Positions 45,171 through 56,316 of a DNA stretch of 64,000 nucleotides are shown here, piece after piece; position 1 is the stretch's first letter; each line of letters begins with the position of its first letter. The notes below the pieces were generated by a model, which did not search any database, was not told the origin of the DNA, and was given only the letters and a program-made list of their open reading frames with translations. Source of the stretch: Piliocolobus tephrosceles (lineage: Eukaryota > Chordata > Mammalia > Primates > Cercopithecidae); the NCBI RefSeq assembly GCF_002776525.5, contig NC_045452.1, forward strand, positions 28,601,835 to 28,665,834, given 5' to 3'. Made by a program: the position numbers and the translations under genes.

Positions 45171-45723
45171 CTCCGGGATTTGAGGATCTGTCCCAATTCC
45201 TAGGTCCCACATCTAGACTCCAACATCTGCATTACTTTGGCTTTCAAAACTGGCTTTCTACTCGGACTCTTTTTCCGTCTTCACGTTTCTGTCATGATCC
45301 TAGTAATCCTTTGCTTAGCTGGTTTTGAAGCCTTCAAGTCAATCTCAGCCTCACTCCTTCGCCTGAAGACAGTAGTAGCAAAGCATACGGTGAGCTATAA
45401 AGAGCACCCGGATCTAAGGTGTAACCAGTCACCAAGTGCTGCCAGCTTTTCCTTCCTTTCCCCTCCCATCAGGTTAATCCTGCTGTCACCTCCCTCACTG
45501 ATTCTTGCAATAAGCCAGACAGAGCTGGAAAGAACCGCCATGGTCCTCAATGTTGTGTGTAGGGGACAGCATCACCTGAGGCTGTCAGGGCTATATGTCA
45601 GGAGGAGACCCCTGGGGTCTTCTGAGCTTTACTAGGAGAGGATCCCAGGAGAGTAGGATGTCTTGTACGTAGTAAGTACTAAGTCAATGTTACTTACCAG
45701 TAAATGAAGAGGTATGGGAAATT
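45171..45723. other. Intergenic, mostly unassigned
   Basis: A MER5-like stretch may lie at about 45540-45640 ('acagcatcacctgaggctgt'), weak. No gene. Confidence 0.4.
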
Positions 45724-46014
45724 ATTATTTTTTTGAGACGGAGTCTCGCTCTGTCCCCCAGGCTGGAGTGCAGTGGCACGATCTCGGCTCACTGCAAGCT
45801 CCGCCTCCCGGGTTCACGCCATTCTCCTGCCTCAGCCTCCTGAGTAGCTGGGACTACAGGCGCCCGCCACCGCGCCCGGCTAATTTTTTTTTTTTTTTGT
45901 ATTTTTAGTAGAGACGGGGTTTCACCGTGGTCTCGATCTCCTGACCTTGTGATCCGCCCCCCTCGGCCTCCCAAAGTGCTGGGATTACAGGCGTGAGCCA
46001 CCGCGTCTAGCCTC
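45724..46014 (-). repeat. AluY-like insertion
   Basis: Little diverged, flanked by 'gggaaatt' on both sides. It lacks about 12 bases of the usual 'tgttagccaggatgg' region (at about 45930). Confidence 0.93.
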
Positions 46015-46195
46015 CCGGGAAATTCTTAATCAGTAAATATGCTTTATCAAATTTTTGTTTTAAAAGAGAACTGGCAGGAGCTCCAAATATACTAAAGCTC
46101 CAGTCTGAAATGACAGTCCCTGCGCCTTCAATCTTTGGCCTAAGACGCACAGAAATGTAATGCAAACCAGATACTGATTTTTTTAGTGGTTTTCT

Positions 46196-46196
46196 G

Positions 46197-46232
<36 letters not shown>
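46196..46232. repeat. (CA)n microsatellite
   Basis: About 16 perfect units, preceded by 'gcacgcacac'. Confidence 0.95.
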
Positions 46233-46233
<1 letters not shown>

Positions 46234-46242
46234 GTAAAAAGA

Positions 46243-46395
46243 TCTAGGCATAACGTATGCACCTGTAGTTCCAACTACTGGGGAGGGTGAGGCAGGAGGA
46301 TCACTAGAGGGCAGGAATTAGAGAGTAGCCTGGGCAACATAGCAAGACGCCCTACCCCCACTCCCCCCTGGAAAAAAAGAATAAAAAAGGTAAAA
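46243..46395 (+). repeat. Alu monomer (FLAM-like)
   Basis: Divergent monomer with 'aggcaggaggatcactagag' and an A-rich tail. Confidence 0.7.
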
Positions 46396-46568
46396 ATAAT
46401 TTTAAAGAGAGTAAAAAGGAATGCAAAAATAATTCATTTTTTAATTTAATGTATTATTAAAAATGTTATCTAACATGCAAACAATATACAAATTATTTTG
46501 TACGACGTCTTTGGAATCCTGTATTTCACACGTAAAGCGCATCTCACTCCGGACTAGCCAGGTTTCAA

Positions 46569-46577
46569 GCACGTGAC
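46569..46577 (+). promoter_or_regulatory. USF-type E-box upstream of TBC1D22A
   Basis: GCACGTGAC, a canonical CACGTGAC E-box, lies about 730 bases upstream of the start codon, outside recognised repeats. The role is inferred from the motif only. Confidence 0.35.
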
Positions 46578-47127
46578 GGCCGCACAAGGCTGGAACTCAG
46601 GCCAGGGGAATTAATTCTTGTCTTCGGTGCTCAACCACTCTTCCCTTCAAGCCTGGCCTAATCCCCTCTCTCTCTCATCCCCTCGAATACCCTTCGCGGT
46701 TATGCCCCTCACCTCACCGCACTGCAAATATTTCGTCCACTGAGTATTTGCTGATCCTCACTCAGTGCCCGCAGACCCAGCTTGACCAACACCCGCAGCC
46801 GCCCTGCCACTGTTGGGCCGGGTATGGCGTGTCTGGCTTCCCTCTGTTCTGGGCCGGCTCCGGGACGCGCTCAAGAGAAACCGGAATCAGACACGGGCCC
46901 AGCTCAGCTTCGCAATGTAGGCTCCAGTGGCTCCTGGGAGTCCGCTACCTGCAGGAAGGCGCCGCGATCGGGTCGGACTAGCAGTGAGCGACAGACTTAA
47001 GCAAACACGAAACCCAACCACTTCTGCTCTCTCCGCGACGCGTGTAACGTGTGTCGCGCGGCGTCGTACTTTAATGCGGTCGGGTTCTCGGAATGCTGCG
47101 TCGCTTGCCACCTGGGACTTAGGCGGG

Positions 47128-47170
47128 ACTTCCGGGCGCGCGTAGGCACAACTTCCGGAAGGAGGCGGAA
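47128..47170 (+). promoter_or_regulatory. Paired ETS/GABP-type sites
   Basis: ACTTCCGG occurs at 47128-47135 and again at 47151-47158, the second inside the palindrome ACTTCCGGAA (47151-47160). A GCGGAAG follows at about 47165. Sites of this kind about 150 bases upstream of the ATG are typical of GABPA-driven housekeeping promoters. Motifs are seen directly; binding is inferred. Confidence 0.65.
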
Positions 47171-47303
47171 GAGCCTCTCGGGTCTACGCTCCGGAGTCCC
47201 GGGACCAGTTAGGGGCTACCCGGGTCACAGGAAAGGGCCGCTGGGGGAGGGCCGGCTGCACTCGGGGTGTCTGGGCCGAGGGTCTGAGGGATGAGGAGGG
47301 GCC

Positions 47304-47365
47304 ATGGCCAGCGACGGGGCCAGGAAGCAGTTCTGGAAGCGCAGCAACAGCAAGCTCCCGGGCAG
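47304..47365 (+). CDS. TBC1D22A: TBC1D22A coding exon 1 (residues 1-20)
   Basis: ATG at 47304 in a Kozak-like context (GCCATGG). It encodes MASDGARKQFWKRSNSKLPG plus two bases (AG) of the next codon, before a GTGGGT donor. I recognise this as the N terminus of TBC1D22A, whose human protein continues with Ser (AG + C). The family is defined by a C-terminal TBC (Rab-GAP) domain; TBC1D22A is a putative Rab GAP reported to bind Golgi ACBD3 and 14-3-3. None of that domain is in the window. The short first exon lies in a CpG island, as expected, and points away from CERK. Confidence 0.95.
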
Positions 47366-47579
47366 GTGGGTGTGCCCGGGAGGGCCGGGTCGAGGTCATG
47401 GGTCAAAGGTCAGGTGGCCGCGTTGGCCTCCTGGACTGCGGGTGGAGTCGGGGGTCTGGAGCGGGCAACTTGGAGTCTGAGGAGACTGCTGGGTGGTGTG
47501 ACGGGCGTTGTGGGACTCGGAGGTCGGAGCGTGGGGTTTGGGGGTGACAGTGGCTGCACGTAGGATCGAGGCTTGCAAG

Positions 47580-48310
47580 GACGAGGAGGAGCTGTTGGCG
47601 TGGCGTTTTTCCCGACACTGGCAGACTCCTTTCCGAAAAACTCCTGGGCTCCCTGGGGAGGCTGGAAGGAACTGATTCGGGTCATGCTGTGAAGTTTGGT
47701 GGAGTCCGGAAGCTGGCTGGGCTGAGGCCCCGTCTGCTGGGCAGATCAGTTTCTGCAGGGGGTGTGGTGCTTTTGACCCGCTTGATTTGCCTCTGGTCTC
47801 TTGTGGGCTGCTGCTCTTAACCTTGAGCGTGGAAGAGGATTAGAGTTTCCCTCTGAGTTTCCATGTTTCTGCTTGCTGGTCTCAAAACCAACTCCTATAT
47901 TGTGTTAGCAGAAAGTTTTTTTTTTTTTGAGCCTGGAGTGACCTGGGTACACCCTAGATGCTATTACAGCTCCAGAGCTCCAGAGTCTTTGTCTGATTGC
48001 TGTGGCGCTGAGCTCTGCCAGGGCCCTAGGGGATGAGACATTACCTGGAGGGTACCTAGGATAAAATCAGCCACTGGTGAAAACAGATCAGAGATGAGCA
48101 AACTTCAGGATTTCAGAACACAGTGTGTTCTGTTCCAAAGTTGAAGTCTGGAATGCTGAAAATTATGAATCGTGATATTAAAACAAGTCTGAATCATTCA
48201 TAAACACAGGAAAATGGTTTGTACTCCTGTTTCATAATAAACACTATCGTTTGAGTGTTTGAATGATAACCTTTGCAATTTACTGCATCCAGTTAGAAAA
48301 GTTTACTTTT
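47580..48310. other. TBC1D22A intron 1, proximal part
   Basis: CpG density falls away. No repeat is recognised except an 11-base T-run at about 47918. Confidence 0.5.
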
Positions 48311-48608
48311 GGCGGGGTGCGGCGGCTCACGCCTGTAATCCCAGCACTTTGGGAGGCCGAGGTGGGCAGATCACCTAAGGTCAGGAGTTTGAGATCAGCC
48401 TAACCAACATGGAGAAACCCGGTCTCTACTAAAAATACAAAATTAGCTGGGCACGGTGGCACATGCCTGTAATCCCAGCTATTCGGGAGGCTGAGGTAGG
48501 AGAATCACTTGAACCTCGGAGGTGGAGGTTGCAGTGAGCCGAGATTGTTCCATTGCACCCCATCCTGGGTAACAAGAGTGAAACTCTGTCTCAAAAAAAA
48601 AAAAAAGG
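48311..48608 (+). repeat. Alu with target-site duplication
   Basis: 'aaagtttactttt' flanks both ends (about 48298-48310 and 48609-48621). Confidence 0.95.
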
Positions 48609-49029
48609 AAAGTTTACTTTTACGAGTGATCTGGGAGTTAACTGAGTTACCGACTGCTCATGGGTGACTTCGAGAATGAAGGGAGTCATCAAAGGTGGCC
48701 AGAGACCCTGTTTGACTGTGCGTGATTCGAGAACAGTAAGAGCTTCCAAAAAACCAGTGTCAGGGTCCAAGATGAGTGAAGATTCTGGAATGGTGGTGAA
48801 TGGGAGGTCCTGGTAGCAACAGGAACAAATGCTGTGGAACATAGAGTCCAGGGAAGAGGAGCCACAGGACAGTGTAACTTTTATGTGTTACTTTTAGGTC
48901 TTAAGGTTTTGGTTCCTCATCAGTCTAAACTCTAATTCTTAATCAACTGAGATGTAAGAATAACAGAGCTGCTGTGTGGAGTTACAGCAGTGACTCAACC
49001 TTTGGATTGAAGGCTGTGGCCCTTGGTAA

Positions 49030-49508
49030 TTTGTTCTTATACTGAGTTGAATAGTGTTTGCCCCCTCCCCCACCCCCTGCCACCAAATTTATGTCCATCT
49101 GGAACCCGTGCATATGACATTTGGAAACAGGGTTTTTGCACAAGTAATCAAGGTAAAATGAGGTCATACTGGATGCGGGTGGGCCTTAGTTCAACAACTA
49201 GTATTTTTCTAACCGGAGGGAAATTTGGGTACAGAGAGACACACTCAGGGAAATGGCCCTGTGGAGACAGAAACAGAGATTGGAGTAGTACATTTACAAG
49301 CCGAGGAAAGCCAGGGGTTGCTGGCAGCCCCCAGAAGCCAGGAGAGGCAAGGAAGGATGCTCACCTAGAGACTTCACAAAGAGCACGGCCCTGTTGATGG
49401 CTTGATTTTGGGCTTTTGGCCCTTAAAACTGAGAGAGAATAAATGTCTGTTGTTTCAAGCCATTCAGTTCGTGGTAATTTGTTATGACAGCCACAGGAAA
49501 CTAATACA
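49030..49508 (+). repeat. MLT1-type MaLR LTR
   Basis: 'aatgaggtcatactggatgc', 'gagacagaaacagagattgg' and the terminal 'cacaggaaactaatacag' are in consensus order. Confidence 0.88.
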
Positions 49509-49970
49509 GTCTCCAGTTTTCTTCTGTATGAACCTAAAATACCAAAGACCAGCTTTCCTTTTCCTCTGACTTTGATGCTGTTCTGTGTCTTAGGCACTTT
49601 TGAGAGTAGTAATACCTTTGTGAAGTTGGAGTCTTGGAGAGTTGTTTGAGGCTGTCACTGAAGAGGGCAGAAGAAGGAGAGGTTGGGTGCACCAGGAAGG
49701 CCTGCGAAGCCTCTGTGTTTCCCATCCATCTTGTGGCTCAAGCCTCTGGCAGTGCAGCTCTTTCAGGTGGCAGGCTGGAACTCCTCCCTGAAGGAGGAGC
49801 CACAAAGTAATACCTGTTTTCCTGTCAGTAGTGGTGATTGGTCACTAGCTGCATATTTATTTAATCCACACCTACGCAAGCACAGTGCTAGTGGAGATCC
49901 TAGCCAGGTTCCTGTGGCTTTGGCAGCTGTTTCAATTGTTTCCCATGATGGTTTTCTTTGTTTTTGTGGG
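49509..49970. other. TBC1D22A intron 1, no recognised element
   Basis: Unique-looking. Nothing is supported. Confidence 0.5.
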
Positions 49971-50264
49971 TTTTTTTTGAGACGGAGTCTCACTCTGTTG
50001 CCCAGGCTGGAGTTTGGTGGCGCAATCTCTGCTCACTGCAACCTCTGCCTCCCAGGTTCAACGAATTTTCCTGCCTCAGCCTCCCAAGTAGCTGGGATTA
50101 CAGGCGCCCACCACCATGCCTGGCTAATTTTTTTTTCTATTTTTAGTAGAGACGGGGTTTCACCATGTTGGCCAGGCTGGTCTCAAACTCCTGACCTCAG
50201 GTGATCTACCCACCTCGGCCTCCCAAAGTGCTGGGATTACAGATGTGAGCCACCGTGGCCAGCC
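49971..50264 (-). repeat. Alu dimer
   Basis: Minus Alu immediately left of a second minus Alu. Confidence 0.94.
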
Positions 50265-50274
50265 TTGTTTTCCT

Positions 50275-50596
50275 CTTTTTTTTTTTTTTTTTTTTTTGAG
50301 ACAAGGGTCTCACTCTGTAGCCCAGGCTGGAGTGCAGTGGCACAATCTCAGCTCACTGCTACCTCCACCTCCTGGGTCCCGGTTCAAGCAATTCTTCTGC
50401 CTCAGCCTTCCGAGTAGCTGGGATTATAGGCACTCGCCACCACGCCCAGCTAATTTTTATGTTTTTAGTAGAGACGGGGTTTCACCATGGTCTTGAATTT
50501 CTGATCTTGTGATCCACAAGATCACACCCACTTGTGATCCACCCACTTCGGCCTCCCAGAGTGCTGGGATTACAGGCGTGAGCCACCGTGCACAGC
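50275..50596 (-). repeat. Alu with target-site duplication and a palindromic insertion
   Basis: 'ttgttttcctctttt' flanks it (50265 and 50597). At 50502-50524 'tgatcttgtg' is followed by its inverted copy 'cacaagatca', and 'cttgtgatccac' then recurs. Confidence 0.93.
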
Positions 50597-50711
50597 CTTG
50601 TTTTCCTCTTTTTTTTTTTTGAGTGTAGCCATCAACTCAAGGAAACTCAGGAAGAAGACTACACCTGCTGTACAATACAAGACTAGTAAGGGATCTTGCA
50701 GATAGTTCAAC

Positions 50712-51008
50712 TCTTTTTTATTTTTGAGACGAGTCTTGCGCTGTCGCCTGGACTGGAGTGCAGTGGTGAGATCTAGGCTCACTGCAACCACTGCCTCCTG
50801 GGTTCAAGTGATTCTCCTGCCTCTGCTGCCCAAGTAACTTGGGTTACAGGTGTCCACTACCACGCCCAGCTAATTTTTTTGTATTTTTAGTAGAGATGCA
50901 GTTTCACCATGTTGGCCAGGCTGGTGTCGAACTCTTGATCTCAAGTGGTCGGCCTGTGTCGGCCTCCCAAAGTGCTGGGATTACAGGCGTGATCCACTAC
51001 TCCCGGCC
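50712..51008 (-). repeat. Alu dimer
   Basis: Third minus Alu in a row. Probable target-site repeat is 'tag..caactc'. Confidence 0.92.
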
Positions 51009-51029
51009 AGTAGCACAACTCAATAATTC

Positions 51030-51125
51030 CTTATGGCAATAATGGCTAGTATTCATTAAACACTTAGCATTTGCTAGACACTGTTTTTGGCGCTTTCCAT
51101 GTTATGTCTGCCAGTGTTTTGCAGG
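51030..51125 (-). repeat. MIR relic
   Basis: 'ttcattaaacacttagcatt' followed by tgctagacactg resembles the MIR 5' core. Confidence 0.5.
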
Positions 51126-51224
51126 AGACATGCTTGATCCCACACTCCCTGAGGCAGTCTTGGTTTAAATCCCTGGGTTTTTTCCCCTTCAGTGTCATGC
51201 TGAGAAGTATAAATGTTTTTGCAC

Positions 51225-51640
51225 GACATCTAAGCCCTTTATGACCTGGCTGCTCTCTTGCTTTGAGCTTTGCTCTCAGCTGTGCTGATGGACTGCTAGG
51301 TTCCTTGGCACACCATACTGCTCGATGACCCTGTCCCTTTCATGCTTTTGTATCTGACCAGAATGTTTTTTCGCCTCCCTTTCTCCTGGCTTAGCTTTTT
51401 TTTTTTTTCCCCCACTTCTCAATATACACTCTCCAGCATACCTCCTGTTTTTATGCAGCCTGAAGTAAAGTCCCCCTTTTTTGCATCAAACTCAGTGTTG
51501 CTGGTACCTCTGGCTTCCTGTCGTCCCTGGTATGTGCTTTTGCTTTCTTACTTGTGAGATCCACAGGTTTGGGAAATGTGTCTTTCTCATTCTTGCAGCG
51601 CCAGTACCGATACATGGTGTTTATTCCAACCTATCTTCTC
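51225..51640 (+). repeat. L2 3'-end relic
   Basis: 'agccctttatgacctggctg' … 'tttgagctttgctctcagc' … 'cttgtgagatccacaggttt' follow L2 in sense order. Confidence 0.6.
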
Positions 51641-51999
51641 GATTAGCCTGGAGAGTGAGTGGTTTGGCCAGGGTTGTATACTGCAGGAGAGGTGGTCTTG
51701 CTAGTAGACCTTCGGTTTATGCACACCCTGGTCCTGAGGTTTCATGTTTGGCTGATGCTTTCCTAGGAACTTTGTTTCTGGAGGAGCCAGGATGCGTCTG
51801 TGGTAGGTAGACCTCTGACTAGGAGTCGGGTGGTCCAGATTTTAACTTTCCTTCTCCAGTAGTGGCCTTCACCAAGTTACCTCTGCGCCCATCAGTGTCC
51901 GTATCTATAGCACAAAGGGATTGAATTTGGTTTAAGTAGCTGTGGCAAATGGGGAGATTTCTTTGGCTTAGCACAGTTCTTTTTGGTGAGAAAAGGATA

Positions 52000-52615
52000 G
52001 GCTTCTTGGACCAGTTTTGAGAATTTGATGATTTGCTGATCCAGCAAATATGTATTCAATCCATAGTATGGGTTAGGAACAGCCCCAGGTGCTGGAGATA
52101 ATATTAGTGAACAAAATAGACCCAGATCTCTGCTCTGCATTTGAGGAAAGATTTGCACTAGGTGAGGGAACAGGCCAACTAGGAGGCTGAGGTAGAGCGA
52201 TCCAGGCAGAGGTGTGAGCAGGTGCAGAGGACCCCCAGAGCGATGCTGGCGTGCTTGAGGAGAGGAGCTGGGGCCAGTGTGGGTCTGGCCGATAGAAGGG
52301 GAGAGTCAAGGGGTGCGTCGTGAAGGGTAGGGTCTCGTGACTGCAGTGAAGATATGGACTGTTGTTTGATTCTGGCTGAATGGGGTACCTTTGGAGGGCT
52401 TTGAGCAGAGGAGTGGCATGGTCTGCATTAGGTTTAATGGGATATCTTTGGCTGCTGTACCGAAGACAGATTGGAGGCATTGGGAGTCGGGGCAAGGGCA
52501 GAAGCAGGGAGACCAGGAGGCCAGGGTGCTGCAGCATCCAGTGGCCACTGGTGGTGGCGGCTTGCACCAGAGTGGAAGCTGTGGTGGTGGCAAGAAATGG
52601 TAGGTGATAAGAATC
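52000..52615 (-). repeat. L2 relic, antisense
   Basis: 'tggagataatattagtgaac', 'tttggagggctttgagcaga' and 'gcaagggcagaagcagggag' follow the reverse of L2 in order. Confidence 0.65.
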
Positions 52616-52624
52616 CAAAGGTTT

Positions 52625-52921
52625 GGCCAGGCACCGTGGCTCACGCCCGTAATCCCAGCACTTTGGGAGGCGGAGGTGGGTGGATCACTTGAGGTCAGGA
52701 GTTTGAGACCAGCCTGGCCAATATGGCGAAACCCCATCTCTACTAAAAAATTAGCTGGGCATGGTGGCTGGCGCCTGTAGTCCCAGCCATTTGGGAGGCT
52801 GAGGCAGGAGAATCGCTTGAACACAGGAGGCAGAGATTGCAGTGAGCCAAGGTCGCACCACTGCACCGCAGCCTGGGCAACAGAGCGAGACTGTCTCAAA
52901 AAAAAAAAAAAAAAAAAAAAA
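52625..52921 (+). repeat. Alu dimer with long poly-A
   Basis: Ends in about 24 uninterrupted A's, so it is relatively young or recently expanded. It lies in the L2 relic. Confidence 0.94.
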
Positions 52922-53209
52922 GTAGAATCTGAAGGTTCAGTCTCTGACTGTCTGGGCTGGTTCTTTCCTGGGCCACTGACTCTCTTGGCTCCCGATGGGC
53001 TGTTGCAGTTGGAATTCTCGCCACACTTCACTTTACCTGCCAAGACAAAATCACAGCACACTGGGCTTGAGAACACAGGCAGTCTTTCAGTGTGGGTCTG
53101 ATGTTTGCTATTTTAGCTCAGCTCTGCCTGGCAGGGTGTGCTCTGCTGACAGAGGGTATGCAGGCAGCTGGGGTATGTGGGGTATGACATTTGAAAGTGG
53201 CCTGATGGC

Positions 53210-53504
53210 GGCTGGTCGCTGTGGCTCATGCCTGTCATCCCAGCACTTTGGGAGGCTGAGGCAGGTGGATCACCTGAGGTCAACAGTTCAAGACCAGCTT
53301 GACCAACATGGTGAAACCCCATCTCTACTAAAAATACAAAAAATAGCCGGCTATTGTGGCGGGCACCTCTAATCCCAGCTACTCAGGAGGCTGAAGCAGG
53401 AGAATCATTTGAACCCGAGAGGCAGAGGTTACAGTGAGCTGAGATTGCGTCATTGCACTCTAGCCTGGGCGACAGGGCAAGACTCTGTTTCAAAAAAAAA
53501 AAAA
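53210..53504 (+). repeat. Alu dimer with diverged target-site duplication
   Basis: 'aagtggcctgatggc' before and 'aagtggcatggtggc' after. Confidence 0.92.
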
Positions 53505-53714
53505 GGTAAGTGGCATGGTGGCAAGAAAGGCCCAAATTGAACATGGCAAGGATGTGGGTGCTGGGATGAAGCTGGAGCAGAAGAGGGTTTTCAGTGTTGT
53601 GGCTCTGACAGCCTTCAGCTTACACTGCCAGAGCCACGAGACGCCTGTGAGCAAATGAGACAGTTGGCTGACTGGCCACCGTCCGTCCTCGCCGAAGGAG
53701 AGGCATTGTTGGGG

Positions 53715-54160
53715 ATAATGAATTCATTCGGAAAACGTTTACTTGCTCCTCTCCTGTGCCAGCTGCCGTGGTGAGTGCTGAGCCATCCACGTGGCCCTTC
53801 GCGGCTGGACGCCTGCCCCGTGAACACGTGCACGCAGACTGTAGTGCCGGGCAGGTGGCAGTCCCGGGATGCTGGCAGAGAGCAGGGCCCTCAGTGGGTG
53901 GAATGGTCGTGTCCTCCTGACACAGGTTGGGCTTCTGCCGAGACCTGGCTGCAGAGGTCGGGGGAGAGTCTCTCGGAGCCCCCCTCCGGCGGGGAGCACT
54001 TGACTGGGGAGGAGGCGCATGGAGGGTGGTGAGCAGGCTCTCGAGCTGCTGCCAAGGCCATGGTGAAGATCCGGGCTGTGGTCCTAAGAGCCATGAGAGG
54101 GTGTTGAAGGGTATTAAACAGGGATGAGTGCGATACTGTGACACTGTTCGTCATCCTTGA
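53715..54160 (-). repeat. L2 relic, antisense (low confidence)
   Basis: 'attcggaaaacgtttacttg' at the start and 'gggtgttgaagggtattaaa' near the end fit reversed L2. Strongly diverged. Confidence 0.45.
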
Positions 54161-54335
54161 AGAGAAGGCGAGAGGAAGCTGGTGGGCTTCTGAGGAGGCC
54201 GAGGCCAGTGGCTGTGGGATTGGAGAGGAGCGGGCAGGTTCACGGTGTACATGGTACTCTCAGGATTCACTGTTGGGCAGGGTGCTGGGGGTCGAGGTGA
54301 TCTCCAGGACGCTGGCCTGAGGGGATGGGAGTGTG

Positions 54336-54870
54336 GTGGGCAGAATACTGGCCCCCTAAAGGTGTCCTCATCCTCATCCCTGACCCCTGCGAATGTGTTC
54401 TGTTACATGGCAGAGGGGAATTCAGGTCACTCATCAGCTGACGTGAAATGGGGGAATTGACCTGTTCCCCGGCGGGCCCAGTGTAACCTCATGAGCTTTT
54501 GGAAGTGGTCAGAGACACGGTGTGTGATGAGCTCCATCCACAGTCGCTGGCTTTGCAGATGGGGGAGGCAGCCACCAGGAGCGTGGCGCGGCTTTTAGAA
54601 GCTGGGAAAGGCCTTCTACGGATAGCTAAGAGGAGAGCAAGGCCTTGCCCCTGCCCCCGCCAGGAGCTGAATTCTGCCGACAACCGGAGTGAGCAGGAAA
54701 CGGGTTCTCCCCTCCAGCCTCCCGGAAGGAGCACAGCTGGCTGGCGCCTGGACTTCAGTGTGATGAGACCCATGCCGGATTTCTGACCTTCAGAACTTCG
54801 AGATAATGAACGCATGTTTTAAGTTGTGATTTGTTACAGCAGCCGTGAAGAGTGAGGTACTGTGCCGAGC
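54336..54870 (+). repeat. MLT1-type MaLR LTR
   Basis: 'tggtgggcagaatactggcc', 'gttctgttacatggcagagg', 'gtgatgagacccatgccgga' and 'gtgatttgttacagcagccg' are in consensus order. Confidence 0.8.
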
Positions 54871-55559
54871 GATGTCCGACAGGCAGTGGTAGGCGGCCCA
54901 GCACCTCCCTCAGCAGAGTCCTGCGCTTGGATGTGGGCAGGAGTACCTTGGTCAGCGGCCTGGTGGGGGGGTCCCTGGGTAACCTCCACAAAGTATGTTT
55001 AAACCCAGGGGACTGAAGTCAGCTTGGAGGGTTCTTCCTGTGTCCTCTGTCCCGCTCAGGCCTAGGAACCACATAGGGCCCTGCCTCTTTCCTCAGAATG
55101 TTGGCTGCTGCCTCTGGCCCCTTGCCTGCTTGTGTTTTTTATAAATCTGTATTGCCTTGCTTGTGTTTTGAAGAGGTTGTTTATTGGGTAAGAACCCTCA
55201 GTCCTGTTTTCCATGCTGGGGGAAGCCCCGGAGTTTTTCCCAGCAGTGATCGTGTGTTCCCCGCCAGCTGGGTTTCTCTTCTTGTTTGTGAGTGGAGATG
55301 ACCTTCCTGTGACGGTGGCCTCGGAAGCGCTGGCGGGTGAGTTTTTGCCTTAGGCGCAGTTCCTTTTCCTTGTTCCTTTCAGTGGTCGCTTTCCGTGTTA
55401 TTAAATGTCTTACTTTGTCCAGAAACATTTTGAAAAATAAATTGAATGTGAATCCTATTTCCTTTCTCTTACATATTTGTCTGATAGAGTAAATCTGGAC
55501 TCTGGGTTAATTTTAAATGGAGACAAAAATGATTAAATAATCCCTGACAATTTTGGATT
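54871..55559. other. TBC1D22A intron 1, no recognised element
   Basis: Unique-looking. Nothing further is supported. Confidence 0.5.
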
Positions 55560-55574
55560 ATTTATTTGTTTCTT

Positions 55575-55874
55575 TTTTTTTTTTTTTTTTTTGAGACGGA
55601 GTCTCGCTCTGTCGCCCAGGCTGGAGTGCAGTGGCCGGATCTCAGCTCACTGCAAGCTCCGCCTCCCGGGTTCCCGCCATTCTCCTGCCTCAGCCTCCCG
55701 AGTAGCTGGGACTATAGGCGCCCGCCACCTCACCCGACTGTTTTTTTGTATTTTTTAGTAGAGACGGGATTTCACCGTGTTAGCCAGGATGGTCTCGATC
55801 TGCTGACCTCGTGATCCGCCCGTCTCGGCCTCCCAAAGTGCTGGGATTACAGGCTTGAGCCACCGCACCCGGCC
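55575..55874 (-). repeat. Young AluY with perfect 15-bp target-site duplication
   Basis: 'atttatttgtttctt' at 55560-55574 is repeated exactly at 55875-55889. It carries cercopithecid AluY variants (agtggccggatctcagc, cccgtctcggcc, ggcttgagcc). Confidence 0.95.
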
Positions 55875-55916
55875 ATTTATTTGTTTCTTAAGTAATGAGA
55901 GCAGGAGGAAGTACCC

Positions 55917-56316
55917 NNNNNNNNNNNNNNNNNNNNNNNNNNNNNNNNNNNNNNNNNNNNNNNNNNNNNNNNNNNNNNNNNNNNNNNNNNNNNNNNNNNN
56001 NNNNNNNNNNNNNNNNNNNNNNNNNNNNNNNNNNNNNNNNNNNNNNNNNNNNNNNNNNNNNNNNNNNNNNNNNNNNNNNNNNNNNNNNNNNNNNNNNNNN
56101 NNNNNNNNNNNNNNNNNNNNNNNNNNNNNNNNNNNNNNNNNNNNNNNNNNNNNNNNNNNNNNNNNNNNNNNNNNNNNNNNNNNNNNNNNNNNNNNNNNNN
56201 NNNNNNNNNNNNNNNNNNNNNNNNNNNNNNNNNNNNNNNNNNNNNNNNNNNNNNNNNNNNNNNNNNNNNNNNNNNNNNNNNNNNNNNNNNNNNNNNNNNN
56301 NNNNNNNNNNNNNNNN
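55917..56316. other. Assembly gap (400 N)
   Basis: Exactly 400 N. The right border falls in the middle of a minus Alu, so at least the other half of that Alu and its T-tail are missing. Confidence 0.99.

Larger units (their letters stand above)
46930..47580 (+). promoter_or_regulatory. TBC1D22A: CpG island and promoter of TBC1D22A
   Basis: CpG-dense block, free of interspersed repeats, that contains the 5' UTR and first coding exon. No TATA box is seen. The likely start lies shortly downstream of the paired ETS motifs at 47128-47160, leaving a 5' UTR of roughly 100-150 bases. It could also be bidirectional, as many CpG-island promoters are, but I see no antisense gene. Confidence 0.85.

Noticed and set aside
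46887..47111. Minus frame beginning MASDAAFREPD near the TBC1D22A promoter
   Set aside because: The resemblance to the TBC1D22A start (MASD) is coincidental. It is antisense in a CpG island with no supporting features.
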